64,000 nucleotides of DNA from an uncultured Aquimarina sp. (GTDB lineage Bacteria; Bacteroidota; Bacteroidia; Flavobacteriales; Flavobacteriaceae). The DNA lies in NCBI GenBank assembly GCA_938011245.1, contig CALLUJ010000031.1, positions 1-64,000 of the forward strand, in the 5' to 3' direction. Every line of letters begins with the position of its first letter. Position 1 is the first letter of the stretch. Of this stretch, positions 1 to 9,614 are shown piece by piece. Below the pieces are notes generated by a model that worked only from the letters and a program-made list of their open reading frames with translations, made no database searches and was not told where the DNA came from. The position numbers and the translations under genes were made by a program.

Positions 1-459
1 ATTATTAAACAGTCGGACGATAATTATGAATATTATGAAACAGTTAAGCATAAAGATTCTTTTTTTCAAACTATAAATAGGTACTACAAGTCGGGTCGTT
101 TAAAAATGACTGTAAAAGATTTTCCCAATAATTTTTTAGCAGGTATAAAAAAAGAATATAATGAACAAGGGAAATTAATTAAAGAAACAGATTACGATGC
201 GCCCTATAAATTTACTTGGGAAGATGTTTTAGAATTAATGAATAAGTATAAAATTAGTTTAACCGATCCAGAGCTGGAAATAGGAAGAGGTAATAGTAAA
301 AAGGGGACTTCATGGTATATTGTATGGGATAAGCTTGATAAATCGGGATTAAATGTGATAAATGTTAACGGAATTACAGGAGAGATTACGCGAAAATCGG
401 AGTTAGATTATCCTATTGAAGAGGAATATAACACCTTACCTAATATGGAAAATGAATAA
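1..459 (+). CDS. Hypothetical protein, 5'-truncated by the window edge; weak MORN/YwqK-like motifs (YYKSGRLKMTV..., EYNEQGKLIKET)
   Basis: Frame of the 106..459 ORF stays open upstream to base 1 (IIKQSDDNYEYYETVKH...). Confidence 0.6.
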   Translation: MIKQSDDNYEYYETVKHKDSFFQTINRYYKSGRLKMTVKDFPNNFLAGIKKEYNEQGKLIKETDYDAPYKFTWEDVLELMNKYKISLTDPELEIGRGNSKKGTSWYIVWDKLDKSGLNVINVNGITGEITRKSELDYPIEEEYNTLPNMENE

Positions 460-559
460 CGTTTTGTAACAATTGCTATATCCTATTAGTTGCAAAAAAA
501 TATATGGTGCACGCATAATAAATGAATGAAATTTTGTTTATTTATATAAAATTTAAAAA

Positions 560-949
560 ATGAATTTAGAAAGCCCTAAAGTAAATCTTTCAAAATCTCC
601 ACAAGAAGTGTTCGATTTTTTGACCGATGTAGAAAATTTTGAACAAATAATGCCTAATAGTAAGCAAAAATTTGAAAAGTTAGCTGCTGATAAATTTTTA
701 TTTCAGCTTAAAGGAATGCCAGAAATTATTCTAAAACAAAAAGAAGCACAAGCCCCTTCTAAAGTAGTTTTAGGAGCAGCTAGCGAGAAGCTTCCTTTTA
801 CATTAACAGCTAATATTTCTGAAGTAGAAGGCTCTACGGAGACTCAATTAATTTTTGATGGAGATTTTAATCCAATGATGTCTATGATGATTAAGAAGCC
901 AATTCAAAATTTTATTAATTCGTTAGCCGAAAATTTGACAAAAATTTAA
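560..949 (+). CDS. SRPBCC-family (START-like) protein
   Basis: 129 aa; N-terminal SPQEVFDFLTDVENFEQIMP pattern typical of SRPBCC/polyketide-cyclase-like proteins. Confidence 0.7.
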   Translation: MNLESPKVNLSKSPQEVFDFLTDVENFEQIMPNSKQKFEKLAADKFLFQLKGMPEIILKQKEAQAPSKVVLGAASEKLPFTLTANISEVEGSTETQLIFDGDFNPMMSMMIKKPIQNFINSLAENLTKI

Positions 950-1266
950 ACACATAATATCTAACATAAAAATTAGTGCTATTTAAAATAGATAGTCTTT
1001 TTTTAAAACTAAAAATAGTACTATTATTTTTTGAAGCTATGTTTATTACTATAGAATGTTTTTTAGAGGCATTATTATAGTATTAATTTTTTAATACAAC
1101 GTATTCGAAAACAACGGTTTTAAAACAACTGATTATGGTAGCGAAATAGGTTGATTTTAAATGATTTGAAAAATAAACAAGATTTTTTGTAACAAAAAAG
1201 CAAAATTGTACGTACTAATAATTACAGTTCGTAAGAACTTGTAAGTTTTAACTTTAGAATCACTGA

Positions 1267-2130
1267 ATGAGACAACTAAAAATTACCAAACAAGTTACTA
1301 ATAGAGAGACCGCATCTTTAGACAAGTATTTACAAGAAATTGGAAAAGTAGATTTAATTACAGCCGATGAAGAAGTAGAATTAGCACAGCGAATTAAAGC
1401 AGGCGATATGCGTGCTTTAGATAAACTAACAAAAGCTAATTTACGTTTTGTGGTATCGGTTGCGAAGCAATATCAAAACCAAGGATTAACCTTACCAGAT
1501 TTAATTAATGAAGGTAATTTAGGATTAATTAAAGCAGCAAAGCGTTTTGATGAAACTCGTGGGTTTAAATTTATCTCTTATGCCGTTTGGTGGATTCGTC
1601 AATCTATACTACAAGCATTAGCAGAACAATCCCGTATTGTTCGTTTGCCTTTAAATAAAATTGGATCTATTAATAAAATTAATAAGACATACGCCTTTTT
1701 GGAACAATCTCACGAACGTCCACCAAGTGCAGAGGAAATTGCTAACGAGTTGGATATGACGATTAGTGATGTAAAAGAATCTATGAAAAATTCGGGTCGT
1801 CATGTATCCATGGATGCTCCTTTAGTAGAAGGAGAAGACTCTAACTTATACGATGTTTTACGTTCGGGAGAATCACCTAATCCAGATCGAGAATTAATGC
1901 ACGAATCTTTACGCACAGAAATAGAACGTGCTTTAGAAACATTAACACCACGTGAGGCAGATGTAATCCGTTTGTACTTTGGTTTAGGAGATCAACACCC
2001 AATGACCTTAGAAGAAATTGGTGAAACATTTGATTTAACTCGAGAGCGAGTACGTCAAATTAAAGAAAAAGCTATTAGAAGATTAAAACATACTTCTAGG
2101 AGTAAAATTTTAAAAACATATTTAGGATAA
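1267..2130 (+). CDS. rpoD: RNA polymerase primary-type sigma factor (RpoD/SigA family)
   Basis: Region 2 ([54 protein letters not shown]) and region 4 HTH ([27 protein letters not shown]). Confidence 0.95.
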   Translation: MRQLKITKQVTNRETASLDKYLQEIGKVDLITADEEVELAQRIKAGDMRALDKLTKANLRFVVSVAKQYQNQGLTLPDLINEGNLGLIKAAKRFDETRGFKFISYAVWWIRQSILQALAEQSRIVRLPLNKIGSINKINKTYAFLEQSHERPPSAEEIANELDMTISDVKESMKNSGRHVSMDAPLVEGEDSNLYDVLRSGESPNPDRELMHESLRTEIERALETLTPREADVIRLYFGLGDQHPMTLEEIGETFDLTRERVRQIKEKAIRRLKHTSRSKILKTYLG

Positions 2131-2200
2131 TTGTAATGAGTATTTTACTAATGGGGAAATAGTTTATAACTCGGTAATTACATTATTTTTAGAATACAGT

Positions 2201-2233
2201 AATAAAGCTATCTTTGAAAAAGATAGCTTTATT
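2201..2233 (+). terminator. Perfect inverted repeat AATAAAGCTATCTTT-gaa-AAAGATAGCTTTATT downstream of the sigma factor gene
   Basis: 15-nt arms read directly, 3-nt loop. Confidence 0.75.
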
Positions 2234-2252
2234 ACGTTTAAAACAAATTAAA

Positions 2253-2912
2253 ATGAAAGATATAATTGTAGCTCCATCGGTACTAGCAGCAGACTTTGGA
2301 AATTTACAACAAGATATAGAAATGATTAACGATAGCGAGGCTAATTGGTTTCATATAGATATTATGGATGGAATGTTTGTACCTAATATTTCTTTTGGAA
2401 TGCCTGTACTTGAAGCAATTCAAAAACATGCAAAAAAAACCTTAGATGTACATTTAATGATTCAAGATCCAGACAGGTACATAAAAAATTTTGTGGATTT
2501 AGGCGCTAAAATTATTACGGTACATTATGAAGCTTGTTCACATTTACATAGAACTATTCAATTAATACACTCTTACGGAATTAAAGCAGGCGTAGCACTA
2601 AACCCACATACTAATGTAGAATTACTTAAAAATATAATAGCAGATATTGATTTAGTTTGTTTAATGAGTGTTAACCCTGGTTTTGGAGGGCAATCTTTTA
2701 TTGAAAACACTTATGAAAAAATTAGAGATTTAAAAGAAATGTCCAAACAGATTAATCCAAAGTTGTTTATAGAAATAGATGGAGGAGTAAGTACTAAAAA
2801 CGCTAAAAAATTGTATAATGCAGGAGCTAATGTGTTGGTAGCAGGTAGCTTTGTGTTTGGAGCAGAAAACCCTAAAGAAGCTATTGTAGGTTTAAAACAG
2901 GCTGTTGTTTAA
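2253..2912 (+). CDS. rpe: Ribulose-phosphate 3-epimerase
   Basis: APSVLAADFGNLQQDIEMI, HIDIMDGMFVPNISFG, SVNPGFGGQSFI, IEIDGGV motifs. ATG at 2253 preferred over the TTG at 2214, which lies inside the upstream hairpin. Confidence 0.93.
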   Translation: MKDIIVAPSVLAADFGNLQQDIEMINDSEANWFHIDIMDGMFVPNISFGMPVLEAIQKHAKKTLDVHLMIQDPDRYIKNFVDLGAKIITVHYEACSHLHRTIQLIHSYGIKAGVALNPHTNVELLKNIIADIDLVCLMSVNPGFGGQSFIENTYEKIRDLKEMSKQINPKLFIEIDGGVSTKNAKKLYNAGANVLVAGSFVFGAENPKEAIVGLKQAVV

Positions 2913-2942
2913 TAAAATTATAGAATTACTGTATAATAACAT

Positions 2943-4061
2943 CTAGGAAATGTTATCTAAGATTAATTTAAGCTGTAGTCCAATTGATAGATTACTATAA
3001 TTTGTTAAAATTTGCTTGCGTTCTGGATCAATTTTAAACTCTTTTAGGTTCAATTCTGTTACAGCATCTTTTAATTCTTGTCCACTATTAACAACGGTGC
3101 ATATTTTTTTAATAGATAGATTATCAGTAATATTTTTATTTATAATACAATGTTTTCCATTGTAGAGTGCCGTAAAAACTTTTAGCTTGGTGCCCGATTG
3201 CTGAAAAGACCATAATATATTAATATGTGCTTTTTTTAAAAGGTTATTTAATTTGTTTTGTTCTTTGATGTTTATAAAACTAATATGAGAAAATTGATTA
3301 ATAATTTTTTTTAAAGAAGCAGGTAAAACCGATCCACCAATAATTAATGGGATGGTTATTTTGGAAAATTCGTTTGCTATGAATAAAGCAGATTTTAAAT
3401 TATCTGAAATAGACAAGTCTCCATGATAAAAAGCAAATTTTTCAACTTCTTCTTCAGAAGATTTTAAAGTGTTATTTCCATGAAAAGGAGGTAATAAAAA
3501 AGTTTCTTTGCTATATTTTTCTTTAAAATAATGATTTTCACTTTTTGAAATAGGAATAATACAGTTAACTTTTGATAATATTTTTTCGTATTTCTTATAT
3601 TTTGATGCTTCTAAATAAAATATTCCTTTAAGTAAAAAGGATTTAGCGCTTTTTGCAAGACCTTTGTAATAAAAATGCTCAATGTTATGGGTTCTAACAA
3701 TTATCTTATTTTTAAAGTGATTAGAATTAAGTATATGTGTACTTTGAAGACCTTCAAATAAAATAGGGGCATTGGACAGATTTAGATTTTTGTACATTGC
3801 ATCGGAAGATCTAGAAACAACTCCGAATGGATATTTTTTAAAAAAATGGATATAAGATTTATTTCGTTTGTAACCAAAAATGGATTTACAATATTTATTT
3901 AAAGGTCCTAAATCTTTTCTTTCAGTATAAAAATAATGTAGGTGTATCTTAATACCTAGTTCGTAAAGCGCTTCAATTTTAAAAAATACATCCATTACGC
4001 CCCCAAAATTGGGAGGGTAGGGGTTATCAAAGCAAACTATTTGAACTTCTTTGAGATTCAT
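2943..4061 (-). CDS. Glycosyltransferase (GT4/group 1-like)
   Basis: 372 aa; N-terminal NPYPPNFGGVMDVFFKIEALYELG, later FAFYHGDLS and GTKLKVFTALYNGKHCI; locus context. Confidence 0.7.
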   Translation of the reverse strand: MNLKEVQIVCFDNPYPPNFGGVMDVFFKIEALYELGIKIHLHYFYTERKDLGPLNKYCKSIFGYKRNKSYIHFFKKYPFGVVSRSSDAMYKNLNLSNAPILFEGLQSTHILNSNHFKNKIIVRTHNIEHFYYKGLAKSAKSFLLKGIFYLEASKYKKYEKILSKVNCIIPISKSENHYFKEKYSKETFLLPPFHGNNTLKSSEEEVEKFAFYHGDLSISDNLKSALFIANEFSKITIPLIIGGSVLPASLKKIINQFSHISFINIKEQNKLNNLLKKAHINILWSFQQSGTKLKVFTALYNGKHCIINKNITDNLSIKKICTVVNSGQELKDAVTELNLKEFKIDPERKQILTNYSNLSIGLQLKLILDNIS

Positions 4062-4125
4062 GAAAGATAATTAAGCTTTTTATTCATTGATATTGTTACT
4101 TTTGAATATAAATATAGTCTAGATT

Positions 4126-5040
4126 TTGAATTCAACGCCTTTTTTTTCAATTATAATACCACTTTTCAACAAGGAAAATTATGTAAAGGATTCATTAAAA
4201 TCAATACTCTGTCAGTCTTTTTCAAAGTTTGAAGTAATTATTGTTAATGATGGTTCTACCGATGCAAGTTTAGAAGTAGTTAACACCTTTAAAGATTCTA
4301 GAATTAAGATTTTAAATCAAGAAAATCAAGGAGTTTCAGTAGCAAGAAATAAAGGAATAAAGCATTCTAAGGGAGTATTTGTAGCCTTCTTAGATGCGGA
4401 TGATTATTGGTATCCCAACCACTTAGAAGAACTTTATGAGACTATTTGTTTATTTCCAAAGCAGTCTATTTTTTGTATGAACTATAAAAAAGAAATCAAA
4501 AAAGGGATAATAAAGGACACTGCTTTTTCTGTTCAATTAGCAGAAAAACATACTTTAATTAAAAATTTTTTTACTGCAAGTAAACTGGATAGTATTGCTA
4601 CCCCTATTGCGATAAGTATAAACAAAGCTTTTTTAGAAAAGAAAGGCTTTTTTTTTGATGAGAATATTAAGTCTGGAGAGGATATAGATTTATGGATTCG
4701 AATGGCTCTTAATTATACTTTTATTTTCAACAAAAAGCCCACTGCACTTTATAAAATGACGGTTAAAAATTCGTTATCAAAGAAAAGAAAATCGACAGAT
4801 GAGTTTATGAAAGTAATTGATAAGCATAAAAATTATGAAAATGCTTATAAGGGTTTAAAGCAATATCTAGATTTAAATAGATTTTCAATTGCCTTAGAAT
4901 ATAAAATGCAAAAAGAAATTACTAAATACCGATTGCTAAGGCGAAACATAAAATTAAAAAACCTACCGTTGCGAAGGATATTGTTTTTGTTTTTACCCAA
5001 TACTGTGTTAAAATGGTTGTATAAAATAAGAGGTTATTGA
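4126..5040 (+). CDS. Glycosyltransferase family 2
   Basis: FSIIIPLFNKENYVKDSLKSILCQSFSKFEVIIVNDGSTD and DADDYW motifs; TTG start with an in-frame stop just upstream. Confidence 0.9.
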   Translation: MNSTPFFSIIIPLFNKENYVKDSLKSILCQSFSKFEVIIVNDGSTDASLEVVNTFKDSRIKILNQENQGVSVARNKGIKHSKGVFVAFLDADDYWYPNHLEELYETICLFPKQSIFCMNYKKEIKKGIIKDTAFSVQLAEKHTLIKNFFTASKLDSIATPIAISINKAFLEKKGFFFDENIKSGEDIDLWIRMALNYTFIFNKKPTALYKMTVKNSLSKKRKSTDEFMKVIDKHKNYENAYKGLKQYLDLNRFSIALEYKMQKEITKYRLLRRNIKLKNLPLRRILFLFLPNTVLKWLYKIRGY

Positions 5041-5441
5041 TTTTTAGATTTTAAAAAGTCTTTATAATTCCTTATATAATCTTCCTCATCATATACATCT
5101 GATGCAAGAGCTAGACATACTGCACCGGCTGAAAAATTTTCAAGTTCTCTCCAAATGCCATTAGGAATTAATAGGCCAGTATCTGGTTTGTTAAGATTTA
5201 ATATTTTTTTTTCCGAGCCATCGTCTAATACTACATCAAAACTTCCACTTAATGGAATTAAGAATTTATGTTGGATTTTATGTGAGTGTCCTCCTCTAAC
5301 AGCATCACTTCTTACATCATATAAATAGTAAACACGTTTAAAACTAAAAGGAATAGCTTGTTTTTCAATTACGGCTAGATTTCCTCTGCTATCTATAATT
5401 TTTGGTAAATCGATAAGAATACAATCTTTTATTTTTGACAT
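5034..5441 (-). CDS. fdtA: WxcM/FdtA-type cupin: dTDP-4-oxo-6-deoxyglucose 3,4-ketoisomerase family
   Basis: 135 aa; DSRGNLAVIEKQ-PFSFKRVYYLYDV, RGGHSHK cupin pattern. Confidence 0.8.
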   Translation of the reverse strand: MSKIKDCILIDLPKIIDSRGNLAVIEKQAIPFSFKRVYYLYDVRSDAVRGGHSHKIQHKFLIPLSGSFDVVLDDGSEKKILNLNKPDTGLLIPNGIWRELENFSAGAVCLALASDVYDEEDYIRNYKDFLKSKNQ

Positions 5442-5442
5442 T

Positions 5443-6264
5443 TTATAAGCGAGAGATTAATTTTTTTTCTACTAAGTCGTTGTATTTTTCTACCCCTTCA
5501 AAGCCAACTTTACATTTAGAAAGGAACTCATTTAATTTTATAAAATTGTGGCGGAGTAAAAAAAACACATATTTGAACACCCATACTTTTGCAGTAATAT
5601 TTCCATAAAAATGATTTTTCATAGCAGCTCTTGCATAAATATTAGCATCAGATTCCATAATAGTCCCAGAAGATTCTTCTTCGTGATAGACTATAGTTTT
5701 TGGGATATGGAAAAGGTTAAGTTTTTTTTGAAGAGCATTGATGGTAAATAAATACTCTCCACCACCGTTAAATATACCTCCCAAAGAAAAAAAAGAACTA
5801 AAAAATAAAGAATGTTTAAGGATAGATAAAGGTTTGAAAGCTATTATTATAGTGTGAACCGCTTCTAGTGTTTTTTTATTGTGTAATCCATAAGAAGGAT
5901 ATTTTGCATGCGGTATGCCTTCTTCAGAAATAGCTTCAAAGGTTAACAAATCAGCATTAGGATGTTTATTAAAAGCGTTAATAATTGTAGTGCCAAATTC
6001 TTTTTCAAAAACAGTATCATCATCTGCAAACAAACAGATAGTTCCTTTTGCATTTTTAATAGCGGTGTTTCGACTATCCGAAGTTCCTCTTTTAAAAGAG
6101 TTAATTACTCTAATTTTTGGATTATTAGAGTGTGCTAACTTATCTTCAGAGGTTTGATTAACAACTAATATATTAAAGTTGTTAATGTCGTTTTTAGAAA
6201 AAAGATTGTTTAAAAACAACAAGTTCGTTCTGAACATTGTAGCTATAAGAATTTCAAAATTCAT
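5443..6264 (-). CDS. Glycosyltransferase family 2-like
   Basis: GTSDSRNTAIKNAKGTICLFADDDTVFE (GT-A nucleotide-sugar site and DDD). Confidence 0.8.
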   Translation of the reverse strand: MNFEILIATMFRTNLLFLNNLFSKNDINNFNILVVNQTSEDKLAHSNNPKIRVINSFKRGTSDSRNTAIKNAKGTICLFADDDTVFEKEFGTTIINAFNKHPNADLLTFEAISEEGIPHAKYPSYGLHNKKTLEAVHTIIIAFKPLSILKHSLFFSSFFSLGGIFNGGGEYLFTINALQKKLNLFHIPKTIVYHEEESSGTIMESDANIYARAAMKNHFYGNITAKVWVFKYVFFLLRHNFIKLNEFLSKCKVGFEGVEKYNDLVEKKLISRL

Positions 6265-6336
6265 ATATTTGATAGCAAATTTACAGTCTACAATTTAAAA
6301 AAATTAACAACCAACTAATCCTTTTTTCCTATTAAT

Positions 6337-7239
6337 TTGAAAACTCCTTTAGTATCTGTAATTTGTTTGTGCTTTAACCACGAAATTTATTTAAAAGACG
6401 CCTTAGACTCCGTAGTTAGTCAGAATTATAAGTTTGTTGAAATAATTATTGTAAATGATTGTAGCACAGATGATTCTGATTCAGTTATACAGAAATGGAT
6501 ATCGAATAATAAATTAATTGAAACCACTTATATAAATAATAGCAAAAATTTAGGGAATACCCAATCATTCAATAAAGGTCTAAATAAGGTTAAAGGGGAA
6601 TATATTATAGATTTAGCTACAGATGATATTTTATTGCCCAATGCTATAGAAGATCATTTAAAGAATTTCGAGTCAACTAATATAACAGATGTAGGTGTTT
6701 CTTTTGCAAACGTAGAATTAATCGATTATAAGAAAACTCATTTAGGATTCCATTATGATGTAAATAATAACGGTAAAGTGTTACGATTGCCTAAAAGTGG
6801 AAATTTATATAATGAGTTATTAGCCTCTTATTATCTTAATCCTACAGGAATGTTTGTTAAGAAAGAAGTTTATGATTTATTAAGAGGATATGATGAAACC
6901 TTAGATTACGAAGATTTTGATTTTTGGATTAGATCTTCTCATATGTTTAATTATATTTTTTGTAATTCGATTACCATACAGAAACGAATTATAAAAAGCT
7001 CTCATAGTTATTTAGCAGATACTGTAAAAAAAAATAAGTTTACTAGAGATTTTTCTACTTATAAAGTCTGTCTAAAGGCATATCATTTAAATAGCACAAA
7101 GAGAAATTTTGAGGCCTTATGGATTCGTATTTTACACGAATTTAAACAAGTTACAAAAAGTGGTAATTACAAGCTATCAATTAGGTATTTTATTTTGTAC
7201 TTAAAGTCTTTAAGGAAATACTTTCTTGTCAAAAAATAA
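6337..7239 (+). CDS. Glycosyltransferase family 2
   Basis: PLVSVICLCFNHEIYLKDALDSVVSQNYKFVEIIIVNDCSTDDS; TTG start, in-frame TAA at 6316-6318. Confidence 0.9.
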   Translation: MKTPLVSVICLCFNHEIYLKDALDSVVSQNYKFVEIIIVNDCSTDDSDSVIQKWISNNKLIETTYINNSKNLGNTQSFNKGLNKVKGEYIIDLATDDILLPNAIEDHLKNFESTNITDVGVSFANVELIDYKKTHLGFHYDVNNNGKVLRLPKSGNLYNELLASYYLNPTGMFVKKEVYDLLRGYDETLDYEDFDFWIRSSHMFNYIFCNSITIQKRIIKSSHSYLADTVKKNKFTRDFSTYKVCLKAYHLNSTKRNFEALWIRILHEFKQVTKSGNYKLSIRYFILYLKSLRKYFLVKK

Positions 7240-7264
7240 GTTATTATAAAGTAAATTTTAAGAA

Positions 7265-8113
7265 ATGCCAACAGAAGAAAGATGTAGACTTATTATTGAT
7301 GGACAAAATTTTGAATTTGGTGTTCAAGGTAATTTTTTTGTTGGGGATGATGTGGTTTTGTATAATAAGAATACGGATAATTCAATTTCGGGTTGTTCAT
7401 GGGAACATTTAGGATATAAAATTATAGATGTTTTTAACAGTGACGAATATGAAAACTTGTTAAAATCAGTAAAAAAAAATATAATTGAAGGGATTAAAAA
7501 TATAGGACTAGTTATCGATGAACAGGAATTTAAATTACAAAATTATCATAAATACATAACCAAAAGTTCAGATCATTATCAAATAGTAAATCATACAAAG
7601 AATTTAATAAACGACGATTTCGATATAAATATAGACAAGTTAATTAAGAAATTTGAAGATCATGTAAGATGTAATTTATCTTCTCATATTAAAGATTTAG
7701 GAAAGAGTCATGTACAGATTAGGATAATTAGGCCCAACTCATTAGATATAAATCCGCCACACCGAGATAGCTATTTAGATTATTGGAAGAAAATTTTAAA
7801 TGTTTGGATACCAATAACAGGTTCCAATAAAAATTCATCATTACCAATAGTACCAAAAAGTCATTTACTTTCTGAAAAAAAAATTTTGCGTACTAAAGCA
7901 AGAGAAGCTTTAATTAACGGAAACTTATATACGGTACCATGTATTATAAGTACTACGGAAGGACCTTTTGAAATGATTAGGCCTAATCCTCAAAAGGGAC
8001 AAGCATTAATTTTTACACCCTATTTAATACATGGAGCTGCGATAAATAATAACAACGATACCACTAGAATTTCTTTAGAATTAAGATTTGAAAAAGCAGA
8101 GACTAAAGATTGA
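7265..8113 (+). CDS. Phytanoyl-CoA dioxygenase-like 2OG-Fe(II) oxygenase
   Basis: HRD (HxD-type) in PPHRDSYLDYWKKILNVWIPI, distal His/Arg in LIHGAAINNNNDTTRISLELRF. Confidence 0.6.
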   Translation: MPTEERCRLIIDGQNFEFGVQGNFFVGDDVVLYNKNTDNSISGCSWEHLGYKIIDVFNSDEYENLLKSVKKNIIEGIKNIGLVIDEQEFKLQNYHKYITKSSDHYQIVNHTKNLINDDFDINIDKLIKKFEDHVRCNLSSHIKDLGKSHVQIRIIRPNSLDINPPHRDSYLDYWKKILNVWIPITGSNKNSSLPIVPKSHLLSEKKILRTKAREALINGNLYTVPCIISTTEGPFEMIRPNPQKGQALIFTPYLIHGAAINNNNDTTRISLELRFEKAETKD

Positions 8114-9614
8114 TTTTAAATTTCTTTTTTAGGTAATATATTAAATCTATTTTTTTATTTAATTTGATAAAAGAATAGATTAATGAAATTGACACCAAAA
8201 TAAAAAAGAAGACTAGTTGAGGAATACTGGATAGAATTAAAGAACTTATAATACAAAGTACCCCTAAAATTACAGAAATAGTAAATATTTTAAATGCCTC
8301 CGAAGTAAGATTAAATTGATACTTTTTATGCACATAAAGGTATAAGTATATACCATAAATTACAAAATTGATTACAGTGGCTAAACCAATACCTTTAAGA
8401 TTATAAAATTTATAACACAAAATGGTAAGGCTAATATTTAAAAAGTCGCCTAATAGTTCTTGTTTAAAGTATTGAACCTTGTTGTCTTTAGCAAGGATAA
8501 TATAGGATAATGGCCAAAGTACAGTCTTTAGTATAATAGCAAATAATCCAAAAACAAAAATTTCAGAAACTTTTACAAACGAGGAAGAGTATAGTAACTT
8601 TAAAACAAAAGGAGCAGACAAATATAAAAAGAGAATTAAAGGAGTTACAATTAGCAATGCAACTTCGATTTGTTTGTTTACTAAGCTTTTTACTTGGTTG
8701 TTATTATGTTGTACACTGGTTAATCTAGGAAAAAAATCGACAGACATTGCTGTAAATATTAGACCCACGTAGGAAGTTAAAATTACTATACTAGCTTCAA
8801 AAAGACCTAAAACTTCTTCCGAATTAGAAAACTTGTCTAGGTATAAACGGATAAAGAAATTGCAAATGTGTCCAAAAATTATATTTAAAGAAAGGAAGAA
8901 ACCTAACTTTAGCATAGGACTAGCTTCTTTTATATATATGGAAAAGGAAGTTTTTATTCTTTTTTTCTGTAAATTTCTAGTAAAATGAATATTGACTAGT
9001 AAAGCAATAAAACTACCACTGATTATAGAAGGTATAATTCCTTCCTTTCCAAGGTAAAAGTATAATGGAATAGTAATAAGAGCACTTAAAAGAGACGAAA
9101 TAATACTAGACAAAGCAATAGATTTCATTAAGCGCATTCCTTGTAAAATGGCTCCATAGGCTGTGCCATAACTGGTAAATATAAAATTTACCGATAGGAT
9201 AATAAACCAATAAAATTTAGAGGAATCATTAAAAATCCATGAGCTTAAGGTAATACTTAGTATTAATGTTACAACACAGCCTAAAATACCTAAATAAAGT
9301 CCAGTGCGCTTAACAACTTGTATAGATTTTTGAAGTTTTGATTTGTCTGTATCATTTAAGTTGACTGCAATTTCTTTGATGCTTACGGTAGAAAAACCAA
9401 AACTGGTTATGGATGTAATTACATTTAAAGCATTTTTGATTAAACCTAAAAGACCAATACCAGAAGGTCCTAAAAAAATAGCAGCAAATTTTGTAGTAAC
9501 TAAGCCAATAAGTAATTTAAAAAATTGCATAGAACCAAAAACTCCAATAGCTTTTACAATAGACTTATGTGAGTTTTCATTGGTCGTTATTTTATTTAGG
9601 TTGTTATTACTCAT
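8103..9614 (-). CDS. Polysaccharide/O-antigen flippase (Wzx-like, MOP superfamily)
   Basis: 503 aa, many TM segments; N-terminal GVFGSMQFFKLLIGLVTTKFAAIFLGPSGIGLLGL typical of flippases. Confidence 0.85.
   Translation of the reverse strand: MSNNNLNKITTNENSHKSIVKAIGVFGSMQFFKLLIGLVTTKFAAIFLGPSGIGLLGLIKNALNVITSITSFGFSTVSIKEIAVNLNDTDKSKLQKSIQVVKRTGLYLGILGCVVTLILSITLSSWIFNDSSKFYWFIILSVNFIFTSYGTAYGAILQGMRLMKSIALSSIISSLLSALITIPLYFYLGKEGIIPSIISGSFIALLVNIHFTRNLQKKRIKTSFSIYIKEASPMLKLGFFLSLNIIFGHICNFFIRLYLDKFSNSEEVLGLFEASIVILTSYVGLIFTAMSVDFFPRLTSVQHNNNQVKSLVNKQIEVALLIVTPLILFLYLSAPFVLKLLYSSSFVKVSEIFVFGLFAIILKTVLWPLSYIILAKDNKVQYFKQELLGDFLNISLTILCYKFYNLKGIGLATVINFVIYGIYLYLYVHKKYQFNLTSEAFKIFTISVILGVLCIISSLILSSIPQLVFFFILVSISLIYSFIKLNKKIDLIYYLKKKFKINL

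Noticed and set aside
5915-6157. 80-aa plus-strand ORF
   Set aside because: Antisense to the GT2 gene at 5443-6264; shadow ORF.
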